Shown here: in pieces, positions 1 to 5,205 of the stretch | Numbering within the stretch: the stretch's first letter is position 1 | Layout: each line of letters starts with the position of its first letter | Assembly: GCA_947097535.1 (NCBI GenBank) | Contig: CAMURM010000127.1 | Location: 1-5,651, forward strand | DNA length: 5,651 nt | From: an uncultured Selenomonas sp. | Lineage (GTDB): Bacteria; Bacillota; Negativicutes; Selenomonadales; Selenomonadaceae | Reading direction: 5' to 3' | Made by a program: the position numbers and the translations under genes | Notes under the pieces: generated by a model | What the model saw: only the letters and a program-made list of their open reading frames with translations | Database searches by the model: none | What the model was told of the DNA's origin: nothing

Positions 1-2030
1 GCGGTCTCGGCGAAGGTCTTCATGTCGTTCTCCATGTGGAGCGCGGCGTCGACGAGGCGCATGCCGAGCGAGGCGGCGATGCCGCCCCCCGCGTCGAGCG
101 AGAGCGCGAGATAGTCGGGCTGGACGTGCAGGAGATAGGGGGTGAGTGTCGGGGAGAGGCTCTCGGCACAGCGTGCGACGCTCTCCGTCAGAGCGCCGTC
201 GAGCACGACGAGGCAGCGCCTGGCGGCTGCGGCGCTGATGGCGCCGAGGAGCGCGGCGCTGCTGCAGGCGAGCGCGGGTGAAAGGCGCTGCAGGAGGTCG
301 TCGAGCGCGCTGCCGGCCGCTGCCCGGCGAAGCGCTGCCTCGAGGCGTGCAGCCTGCTCGGCTGCCGTATCAATCGACGCTGCGGCGAGCGAGACGCCGA
401 CGAGGGTACAGTCAGCGGCAAGCTCTTGCGCGATTCTTTGGCCGAAGGCGAAGGCGGCGGCGGGCGAGGCGGCGGCATCGAGGCGCGCGAGCGTCACGGG
501 CGCGCCTGCGTGCGCGGCGAAGGAAGTCGTGAGCCGTTGCGCTCGGGGCGATAGATCCTCGTGCGTGAAGAGGAGCAGCGCGCGCTTCGCCGCGAGCGGC
601 GGCTGCGCGACGCCCCGGATGCCGGCGAGGCGCACGGCGAGCTCTTCGAGCCTGCCGAGGCTGTAGATGGGCTTGGCGAGGCTGTCGAGGCGCTTTTGGC
701 AGGCAGCTGCTGCGGCGGCGTCGAGCGCGGGAAATGAAGGGAATGTGACTGCGGCAGGGGCGGCGCCGACGCTGCCCACGATATCGTCGACAGCACACGT
801 ATCGCCGACGGCACAAGTATTGTCGACGGCACCGGCATCGCTGACGGCAGCGGTATCGCTGACTGTACCGGCATCACTGACTGCGCCGGCAGCGCGGGGC
901 GCAGTCTCGCGCATGGCACGGTGGCGCAGTACGCCGCCGCTGGGCGCATCAATCGCCGCCGCAGGCGACTTCGCAAGCAGGCTTTTGCAGGCGTCAATCG
1001 CGGCGTCGAGAAAGTCGGCGACGAGCGAGGAGCCCGTCGCCTCGCCGAGTCGGAAGCGCATGTCCATGTAAGGCGTGAGGCCGAGCTTTTCGAGGATGGC
1101 GGCGTGCGCGGGCTCCGCCGCGAGGTGCGAGGGCAGGAGATAGCCTGTGGCGGCGGGCGCGAGCGCCTGCGCGATGAGCGCCGCCGCGCCCGTGTTGAAG
1201 CCGTCGAGGATGACGATGGCGCCCCGGCGCGCCGCGCCGAGGATCAGCCCCGCGATGCAGCCGAGCTCGAAGCCGCCGACCTTCTGCAGGACGTCGATGC
1301 CGTCGCTTGCAGCGGGGCGATTGACGGCGAGGATTTGGCGCACGACCTCGATCTTCGTCTTGAGCCGCGCGTCGGAGATGTTCGTGCCGCGCCCCGTCGC
1401 TTTTTCGGGCGTGAGATTGCAGAGGCAGGCGGCGATCGCCGCACTCGCCGTCGTGTTGGAGATGCCCATCTCGCCGGGCAGGAAGCAGCGATAGCCCTGC
1501 GCGATTTTCTCCTCGGCGAGTTGGATGCCGCTGGCGAGCGCGCGCATCGCCTCTTCGCGCGTCATGGCGGCGCCCTTGGCGGAGTTCTTCGTGCCGTGCG
1601 CGATCTTGCGGTCGATGAGCGCGGGCAGGGGCGGCAGCGGTGCCTTGATGCCGAGGTCGGCGACGAAGAGATCGCTTTTGGCGAAGTTCGCGAGGGCGTT
1701 GGCGACGGCTCCCTTGGCGAGCAGGTAGTTCGCCGTCATCTGCGCCGTCGTCTCGGGCGGGTAGGCGCTGACCTGCATCTCGGCGACACCGTGGTCGGCG
1801 CAGCAGATGATCGTGCACTTCTTCGGCTTTTCGAGGGCGGCAGGCGCGCTCTTCGTCGCGCACGCATAGCGGCTGAGAAGCGCGGTGAGGGTGCCGAGGT
1901 CGATGTCGGCTGCCTTCAGGGCATGGTGAAGCTGCTCAGCAGGTTCTTGGGCGGGCGGCTCGATGGCGCGAATGGTATCAGATACAAGAACGGTATCAGA
2001 CACAAGAACGGTATCAAGAGATTGGTTCAT
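1..2030 (-). CDS. Two-domain CobT/ArsAB-like nicotinate-nucleotide:base phosphoribosyltransferase (3' end outside window)
   Basis: CobT-family enzymes transfer phosphoribose from nicotinate mononucleotide to the lower-ligand base of cobamides (B12-type cofactors) in the cytoplasm. The frame is open for 676 codons, from an ATG at 2030 to the window edge. Domain 1 (about residues 33-356) has CADHGVA (77-83), GTKNSAKGAAMTREEA (about 146-161), GEMGISNTT (186-194), LDGFNTGAA and RLGEATG (327-333). E187 and E330 are 143 residues apart, as are E174 and E317 of Salmonella CobT. A repeat-bearing linker (about 357-435) leads to domain 2 (about 436 on), which has the CobT N-terminal signature KPIYSLGRLEE (453-463) and a VVLDG strand. 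Domain 2 is about 90 residues shorter than a normal CobT domain and has Gly649 where the second glutamate should be. This matches the Sporomusa ArsA (active) and ArsB (degenerate) pair, here as one chain. The end is probably only a few codons beyond position 1. The start is fixed by AAGGAGG 7 bases upstream and an ATGA overlap with tex. Family assignment is firm; ArsAB-type substrate choice is inferred. Confidence 0.9.
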   Translation of the reverse strand, partial: MNQSLDTVLVSDTVLVSDTIRAIEPPAQEPAEQLHHALKAADIDLGTLTALLSRYACATKSAPAALEKPKKCTIICCADHGVAEMQVSAYPPETTAQMTANYLLAKGAVANALANFAKSDLFVADLGIKAPLPPLPALIDRKIAHGTKNSAKGAAMTREEAMRALASGIQLAEEKIAQGYRCFLPGEMGISNTTASAAIAACLCNLTPEKATGRGTNISDARLKTKIEVVRQILAVNRPAASDGIDVLQKVGGFELGCIAGLILGAARRGAIVILDGFNTGAAALIAQALAPAATGYLLPSHLAAEPAHAAILEKLGLTPYMDMRFRLGEATGSSLVADFLDAAIDACKSLLAKSPAAAIDAPSGGVLRHRAMRETAPRAAGAVSDAGTVSDTAAVSDAGAVDNTCAVGDTCAVDDIVGSVGAAPAAVTFPSFPALDAAAAAACQKRLDSLAKPIYSLGRLEELAVRLAGIRGVAQPPLAAKRALLLFTHEDLSPRAQRLTTSFAAHAGAPVTLARLDAAASPAAAFAFGQRIAQELAADCTLVGVSLAAASIDTAAEQAARLEAALRRAAAGSALDDLLQRLSPALACSSAALLGAISAAAARRCLVVLDGALTESVARCAESLSPTLTPYLLHVQPDYLALSLDAGGGIAASLGMRLVDAALHMENDMKTFAET
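783..890 (-). repeat. Six tandem 18-bp units encoding a hexapeptide-repeat linker
   Basis: Six head-to-tail 18-base units lie at 783-800, 801-818, 819-836, 837-854, 855-872 and 873-890. They encode residues 381-416 of the two-domain CobT, with consensus [AT]-[GAC]-[AT]-V-[SDG]-[DN]. A weaker seventh unit (IVGSVG) follows at 765-782. The units fall between the two catalytic-fold domains and look like a flexible interdomain linker. Because 18 is a multiple of three, gain or loss of a unit would change linker length without breaking the frame. Confidence 0.85.
1971..2015 (-). repeat. 18-bp tandem repeat at the N-terminus of the CobT fusion (2.5 copies)
   Basis: Two near-identical 18-base units, differing by one base, plus a partial third encode DTVLVS-DTVLVS-DTI (residues 6-20). 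They precede the first recognisable CobT helix. Period and flavour (SDT..VSD) resemble the linker repeat at 783-890, suggesting both arose from the same kind of repeat expansion. Known CobT proteins do not need this segment for activity, so it is probably a disordered tail. Confidence 0.8.
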
Positions 2031-4210
2031 CGCGCTGCCTCCTTCGGTACCTGCTTCAGAGAGAGGCCGATGCGGCCGCGCTCTTCGTCGACCTTGATGA
2101 CCATGACATCGAGGATGTCGCCGACGGATACGACGTCGAGCGGGTGCTTGACGCGCTTTTGGCTGAGCTCTGAGATGTGGACGAGCCCCGCCGTCTTGAT
2201 ACCGATGTCGACGAAGACGCCGAAGTCCGTGATGTTGCGCACCGTGCCGCGCATGATGGCGCCGGGCTGGATGTCGGAGAGCTTGACGATCGCCTGGCGC
2301 GTCAGGGGCGCGGGCAGATCCTCGCGCGGGTCGCGTCCGGGCTTCTTGAGCGCGTCGATGATGTCGCGCACCGTCGGCACGCCCGCATCGAGCTCTTGCG
2401 CGAGCTTTTCGGCGTCGGCGAGCGAGAGCTTCGCGCCGAGCAGGCTGAGCGCCTCTTTGTCCTTGAGGTCGGCGAGGGAGAAGCCGAGGCGCGCGAGCAG
2501 CTTTTCGGCGAGATCGTAGGATTCGGGATGCACGGGCGTGTTGTCGAGGGGGCTCCTGCCGCCCGCGATGCGCAGGAAGCCCGCGCACTGCGTGAAGGCG
2601 GCAGGTCCGAGGCGCGCGACCTTCAAGAGCTGGCGGCGGCTCTCGAAGACGCCGTTTTCGTCGCGCCAGCCGACGATGTTCTTCGCGATCGTCGCGTTGA
2701 TGCCCGCGATGTGCGAGAGGAGAGCCGCCGATGCCGTATTGAGGTTCACGCCGACATGGTTCACGGCGGACTCCACCGTAGCGTCGAGCGCGGCGGCAAG
2801 CTCCTTTTGATTCACGTCGTGCTGGTACTGGCCGACGCCGATCGCCTGCGGCTCGATCTTCACGAGCTCGGCGAGCGGATCCTGCACGCGCCGTGCGATG
2901 GAGACGGCGCCGCGGATCGTCACGTCGTAGTCGGGCAGCTCCTCCTTCGCGAGCTTCGAGGCGGAGTAGACGGAGGCGCCCGCTTCGTTCGTGATCAGGT
3001 AGTGGACGGGAAGCTCGTGCTCGCGGATGAGGTTTGCCGTGAACTCCTCCGTCTCGTAGGACGCCGTGCCGTTGCCGATGGAGATGAGCGTCACGCCGTG
3101 CTTCCTGATGAGCGCGAGCACCTTCTTCGCCGCATCGGCGCGGCGCTCCTCGCTCATCGTGAGGTAGAGGACGCCGTGGTCGACGACCTGTCCCGTGGGG
3201 CTGACGACCGCCATCTTGCAGCCCGTGCGGTAGCCGGGGTCGAGCCCCATGACCGTGTGCCCGGCGAGCGGCGCTTCGAGCAGGAGCTGCCTGAGGTTCG
3301 CACCGAAGACGCGGATCGCCTGCTTCTCGGCATTTTCCGTCAGGAGGGAGCGAAGCTCGCGCTCCATGGCGGGGAAGAGCAGGCGCTTGTAGCCGTCCTC
3401 GATTGCCTCCTTGAGCACCTCGCGGAAGATCGAGGCGCCCTTGTCGAGCTCGGCGAAGATCGCGGCGGTGTTCTTCTCGTGGTCGCATTGGAGCGTGACC
3501 TTGAGGCAGCCCTTCTTCTCACCGCGGTTGACGGCGAGGATGCGGTGCGAAGGCAAGGTGCGAAGCGGCTCCTTGTAGTCCTTGTACATGAGGAAGGTCT
3601 GCGCTTCCTGCGCCTCCTCGTCGAGCGCGGTCACGAGCTCCGCGCGCTGCCACATCTCCTTGCGCATCTTCTGGCGCAGCGGCGCGCCCTCCATGACGCT
3701 CTCGGCGACGATGTCCATGGCGCCCGCGAGCGCTTCTTCTGCCGCCGTCACGCCCTTTTCCGCGTCGACGAAGCGCGCCGCGTACGCCTCTGCCGTGCCG
3801 CTCTTCTCCGCCTGCGCGAGAATCGCGAGCGCCAGTGGCTCCAGTCCCTTTTCGCGCGCGACGCCCGCGCGCGTGCGCCGCTTCTGCTTGAAGGGCAGGT
3901 AGATGTCCTCAAGCTCCTGCATTTTCAGCGCCTTGTCGAGCGCCTCCTTGATCTCCGGCGTGAGCTTCCCCTGCTCCTCGATGCTCTTTTCGATCTCCTG
4001 CTGGCGCTTCACGAGATTCCGCAGGCGCGACAGCTCGCCCTCGACGGCGCGCACCTGCTCTTCGTCAAGCTCCCCCGTCGCTTCCTTGCGGTAGCGCGAG
4101 ATGAAGGGCACGGTGTTGCCCTCGTCTAAAAGCGCGATCGTCGCCTCCGCCTGCTTCGTTCGGATGCCCAAAATGCGCGCAATACTCGCGCCGATGTGTT
4201 CGTGTTTCAT
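2027..4210 (-). CDS. tex: Tex, S1-domain RNA-binding transcriptional accessory protein
   Basis: Tex (YhgF in E. coli) is a cytoplasmic nucleic-acid-binding protein linked to transcription and RNA metabolism; its exact role is unsettled. At 727 residues it is slightly shorter than the roughly 770-785 of proteobacterial Tex, with all domains present. The helical N-terminal region covers about 1-200 (including VPFISRYRKEATGELDE, 34-50). The YqgF/RNase H-like domain at about 318-450 contains GLDPGYRTG (322-330), GNGTAS (379-384) and NEAGASVYSAS (408-418). Helix-hairpin-helix segments lie at about 485-550 (HVGVNLNTAS, 485-494). The C-terminal S1 domain covers about 648-720 (GTVRNITDFGVFVDIG, LVHISELS). 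The start ATG has GAGAGG 7 bases upstream and its own promoter. Its TGA stop overlaps the ATG of the downstream CobT-type gene, so the two are probably co-transcribed. Nothing links Tex to cobamide synthesis; the pairing is likely positional. No frameshift or missing domain is seen. Confidence 0.97.
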   Translation of the reverse strand: MKHEHIGASIARILGIRTKQAEATIALLDEGNTVPFISRYRKEATGELDEEQVRAVEGELSRLRNLVKRQQEIEKSIEEQGKLTPEIKEALDKALKMQELEDIYLPFKQKRRTRAGVAREKGLEPLALAILAQAEKSGTAEAYAARFVDAEKGVTAAEEALAGAMDIVAESVMEGAPLRQKMRKEMWQRAELVTALDEEAQEAQTFLMYKDYKEPLRTLPSHRILAVNRGEKKGCLKVTLQCDHEKNTAAIFAELDKGASIFREVLKEAIEDGYKRLLFPAMERELRSLLTENAEKQAIRVFGANLRQLLLEAPLAGHTVMGLDPGYRTGCKMAVVSPTGQVVDHGVLYLTMSEERRADAAKKVLALIRKHGVTLISIGNGTASYETEEFTANLIREHELPVHYLITNEAGASVYSASKLAKEELPDYDVTIRGAVSIARRVQDPLAELVKIEPQAIGVGQYQHDVNQKELAAALDATVESAVNHVGVNLNTASAALLSHIAGINATIAKNIVGWRDENGVFESRRQLLKVARLGPAAFTQCAGFLRIAGGRSPLDNTPVHPESYDLAEKLLARLGFSLADLKDKEALSLLGAKLSLADAEKLAQELDAGVPTVRDIIDALKKPGRDPREDLPAPLTRQAIVKLSDIQPGAIMRGTVRNITDFGVFVDIGIKTAGLVHISELSQKRVKHPLDVVSVGDILDVMVIKVDEERGRIGLSLKQVPKEAAR
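2038..2044 (-). promoter_or_regulatory. Ribosome binding site of the CobT fusion gene, inside tex
   Basis: The minus strand reads AAGGAGG, a full match to the anti-Shine-Dalgarno sequence, 7 bases before the ATG at 2030. It sits within the last codons of tex. With the ATGA stop/start overlap at 2027-2030 it indicates translational coupling and decides the start codon. Confidence 0.85.
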
Positions 4211-4217
4211 GGGAATA

Positions 4218-4223
4218 CCTCTC
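4218..4223 (-). promoter_or_regulatory. Ribosome binding site of tex
   Basis: GAGAGG on the minus strand, 7 bases before the ATG at 4210, supports this start for tex. Confidence 0.75.
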
Positions 4224-4244
4224 AGTTTTTAAAAATCGCTTCCT

Positions 4245-4274
4245 ATTATAACATGTTGCCGCTATTTTTGTCTG
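4245..4274 (-). promoter_or_regulatory. Predicted sigma-70-type promoter of tex
   Basis: A perfect TATAAT -10 box lies at 4245-4250 and is extended upstream by TG (TGTTATAAT, 4245-4253). A weak -35 match, CAGACA (4 of 6), is at 4269-4274 with an 18-base spacer. Transcription would begin near 4238, giving a leader of about 28 bases. The extended -10 compensates for the poor -35. It would drive tex and the overlapping CobT-type gene. Confidence 0.7.
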
Positions 4275-4286
4275 GAAATCAAAATT

Positions 4287-4309
4287 ATGTCAAATATGGC
4301 TTCTGACAT
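4287..4309. repeat. Short inverted repeat upstream of the tex promoter
   Basis: ATGTCA (4287-4292) and TGACAT (4304-4309) are exact inverted copies separated by 11 bases, just upstream of the predicted tex -35. It could be an operator half-site pair or chance in AT-rich DNA; arms of 6 bases are too short to decide. Confidence 0.35.
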
Positions 4310-4325
4310 CTTTTGCAGGACAATG

Positions 4326-4353
4326 AAAAAGGCACTGTATTTCAAGTGCCTTT
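4326..4353 (-). terminator. Rho-independent terminator of the toxin-antitoxin operon
   Basis: AAAGGCACT (4328-4336) and AGTGCCTTT (4345-4353) form a perfect 9-bp stem with an 8-base loop. On the minus strand the stem runs into TTTTT (4330-4326). It begins 6 bases after the toxin stop codon at 4360 and precedes the tex promoter, so it insulates tex from the toxin-antitoxin transcript. Confidence 0.85.
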
Positions 4354-4359
4354 ATGACC

Positions 4360-4623
4360 TTATTGATATATCTTGCTTCTATGACCGATTTCGATCGCGA
4401 TTACGATCAGCTCTTTGTCGCGGATTTCTGCGATGATCCTGAAGTCAGCGACGCGATACCTCCAATACTTGCCAAGGTTTCCTGTGAGCGCCTTTCCGAA
4501 GATGCGCGGATTTTCACAATCGACCAAATTATTTTCCAGCCAGCGGATCACACGGTCACGCGTGCTTTTATCCAACTTTTGCAGCGTCCGATCGAACTTC
4601 TTAGTCGTTGTCAGTCTATACAT
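4360..4623 (-). CDS. RelE/ParE-superfamily toxin
   Basis: An 87-residue protein of the RelE/ParE fold. RelE members cut mRNA on the ribosome and arrest translation, and are neutralised by a partner antitoxin. The sequence has an N-terminal helical pair (about 8-33) and the family core YWRYRVADFRIIAEI (53-67), then IVIAIEIGHRSKIY (73-86). The basic and aromatic residues R55, R57, R62, H81, R82 and Y86 sit where RelE-type toxins place their RNA-contacting residues. It is full length for the family. Its ATG overlaps the antitoxin stop by 8 bases and has AAGGA 8 bases upstream. A terminator follows directly. The RelE (mRNA interferase) assignment is favoured over ParE (gyrase poison) from the intact basic/aromatic C-terminal set, but the target is inferred. 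Confidence 0.9.
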   Translation of the reverse strand: MYRLTTTKKFDRTLQKLDKSTRDRVIRWLENNLVDCENPRIFGKALTGNLGKYWRYRVADFRIIAEIRDKELIVIAIEIGHRSKIYQ

Positions 4624-4849
4624 CTTTTGATTCCTTCAAGACTTCGCTGAAAGGTATCGTTTCGAGCGTTCCATTTTCCAGATCCTCTTCGTACTCGTGT
4701 ATGAGTTCCATGTCGTACTCATCTTCCAGTCTGTCATATATGAAGTTTTTCAAGGTTGCCGATGACAGGCCTGTCGCATAGAGGGGGGCGATAGCCTCAA
4801 GAGCTTTGAACTCATCGTCCGTAAAATGCAGGCTCAAAATTTTAGCCAC
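4616..4849 (-). CDS. RelB/DUF6290-like antitoxin
   Basis: A 77-residue protein, GTG-started. The N-terminal half (about 4-45) looks like a ribbon-helix-helix DNA-binding fold: strand ILSLHF, then helices reaching FIYDRLEDEYDMEL (36-49), a signature of DUF6290/RelB-like antitoxins. The acidic C-terminal tail (about 50-77, ending in an EVLKES-type helix) is where such antitoxins bind and block their toxin. It lies between a smaller relative and the toxin, overlapping each by 8 bases, so the three are translationally coupled. The GTG at 4849 is preferred because it gives the family's normal N-terminus and has AGGGG about 10 bases upstream. Expected role: neutralise the toxin and, with it, repress the operon. 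Confidence 0.85.
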   Translation of the reverse strand: MAKILSLHFTDDEFKALEAIAPLYATGLSSATLKNFIYDRLEDEYDMELIHEYEEDLENGTLETIPFSEVLKESKDV

Positions 4850-5039
4850 GATAGCTCATCCCCTTCGTCCTCGCGCCATTGACTTTTATTTTGAATTCAT
4901 CTTCAAGTCGTTGGAAGATGAAGCGGCGAACAAGCTCAGCGTGTGAGCAATTATATTTTTTTGCAAGTCGGTCGATCATCTGATATTCAGCATCTGACAG
5001 ATTCATACGCATTGGACTTCGTGCGACTCTTTTTTTCAT
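4842..5039 (-). CDS. Small ribbon-helix-helix-like protein, apparent paralogue of the adjacent antitoxin
   Basis: A 65-residue basic protein. Residues 10-15 (MRMNLS) resemble the DNA-contacting strand of ribbon-helix-helix proteins and are followed by two helices (about 16-29 and 32-48). Its FIFQRLEDEF (40-49) matches FIYDRLEDEY (36-45) of the next protein, as do the spaced D-x-E, A and Y of the first helix, so the two appear to be tandem duplicates. Unlike its neighbour it lacks the long acidic tail that would bind a toxin, ending instead in a short basic stretch. It is first in the operon, right behind the promoter, with AGAGGGGG 7 bases before the ATG. It may act as a dedicated operon repressor or heterodimer partner; that is inference. 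Confidence 0.75.
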   Translation of the reverse strand: MKKRVARSPMRMNLSDAEYQMIDRLAKKYNCSHAELVRRFIFQRLEDEFKIKVNGARTKGMSYRG

Positions 5040-5046
5040 GTGATCG

Positions 5047-5054
5047 CCCCCTCT
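5047..5054 (-). promoter_or_regulatory. Ribosome binding site of the first toxin-antitoxin operon gene
   Basis: AGAGGGGG on the minus strand lies 7 bases before the ATG at 5039. It sits almost at the predicted transcription start, so the leader is very short. Confidence 0.7.
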
Positions 5055-5060
5055 GCTTAT

Positions 5061-5089
5061 ATTATATTGCGGGTATCGCGTGTCGTCAA
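5061..5089 (-). promoter_or_regulatory. Promoter of the toxin-antitoxin operon
   Basis: TTGACG (-35, 5084-5089, 5 of 6) and TATAAT (-10, 5061-5066, 6 of 6) are separated by 17 bases on the minus strand. This is a near-consensus housekeeping promoter. The predicted start is about 15 bases before the first ATG. Such a strong promoter would fit autorepression by the operon's own DNA-binding proteins, though I see no clear operator repeat in it. Confidence 0.8.
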
Positions 5090-5143
5090 TCTGTCTGAGT
5101 GCATGATGCTGTTGAATGAGAATGCCAAATATGTGCAGGACGC

Positions 5144-5172
5144 GTGAAAAATCCTCTGCAGCCTGCTATAAT
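5144..5172 (+). promoter_or_regulatory. Promoter of the ferredoxin-like gene
   Basis: GTGAAA (-35, 5144-5149, 4 of 6), a 17-base spacer and TATAAT (-10, 5167-5172) preceded by TG at 5164-5165 form an extended -10 promoter. The predicted start is near 5179, giving a leader of about 27 bases. Confidence 0.75.
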
Positions 5173-5180
5173 ACAGAGGA
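5152..5180. promoter_or_regulatory. Candidate operator: inverted repeat over the ferredoxin gene promoter
   Basis: TCCTCTG (5152-5158) and CAGAGGA (5174-5180) are perfect 7-base inverted copies separated by 15 bases, with centres 22 bases (about two helical turns) apart. They bracket the -10 box, a layout typical of a dimeric repressor site. No regulator can be named. Confidence 0.5.
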
Positions 5181-5188
5181 GAATTTTG

Positions 5189-5199
5189 AAAGGAGGAGG
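5189..5199 (+). promoter_or_regulatory. Ribosome binding site deciding a TTG start
   Basis: AAAGGAGGAGG ends 6 bases before TTG at 5206. No ATG or GTG in that frame lies at a suitable distance, so this site selects TTG as the start of the ferredoxin-like gene. Confidence 0.8.
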
Positions 5200-5205
5200 C
5201 TACTG

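Noticed and set aside
783..890. CRISPR-like array
   Set aside because: The 18-base units are directly adjacent with no spacers and are in frame inside a coding region.
994..1863. 289-aa minus-strand open frame within the CobT fusion region
   Set aside because: It is in a different frame from the CobT motifs, begins without a good ribosome binding site, and is an arginine-rich shadow.
1..2030. Two separate genes or a pseudogene instead of one fused gene
   Set aside because: Reading codon by codon from 2030 to the edge shows no stop or frame change, and the linker is a regular in-frame repeat, so a broken or split gene is not supported within the window.
921..2519. 532-aa plus-strand open frame opposite the CobT fusion and the end of tex
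   Set aside because: It is antisense to two genes with clear family motifs, is arginine/alanine/glutamate-rich without recognisable domains, and spans the junction between them. It is a by-product of high GC and codon bias.
2177..4129. 650-aa plus-strand open frame opposite tex
   Set aside because: It is a mirror of the tex reading frame with low-complexity R/D/E/L composition and no motif; tex is unambiguous on the other strand.
4354..4650. 98-aa plus-strand frame opposite the toxin gene
   Set aside because: The minus strand encodes a clear RelE-family toxin here with matching antitoxin overlap, ribosome binding site and terminator.
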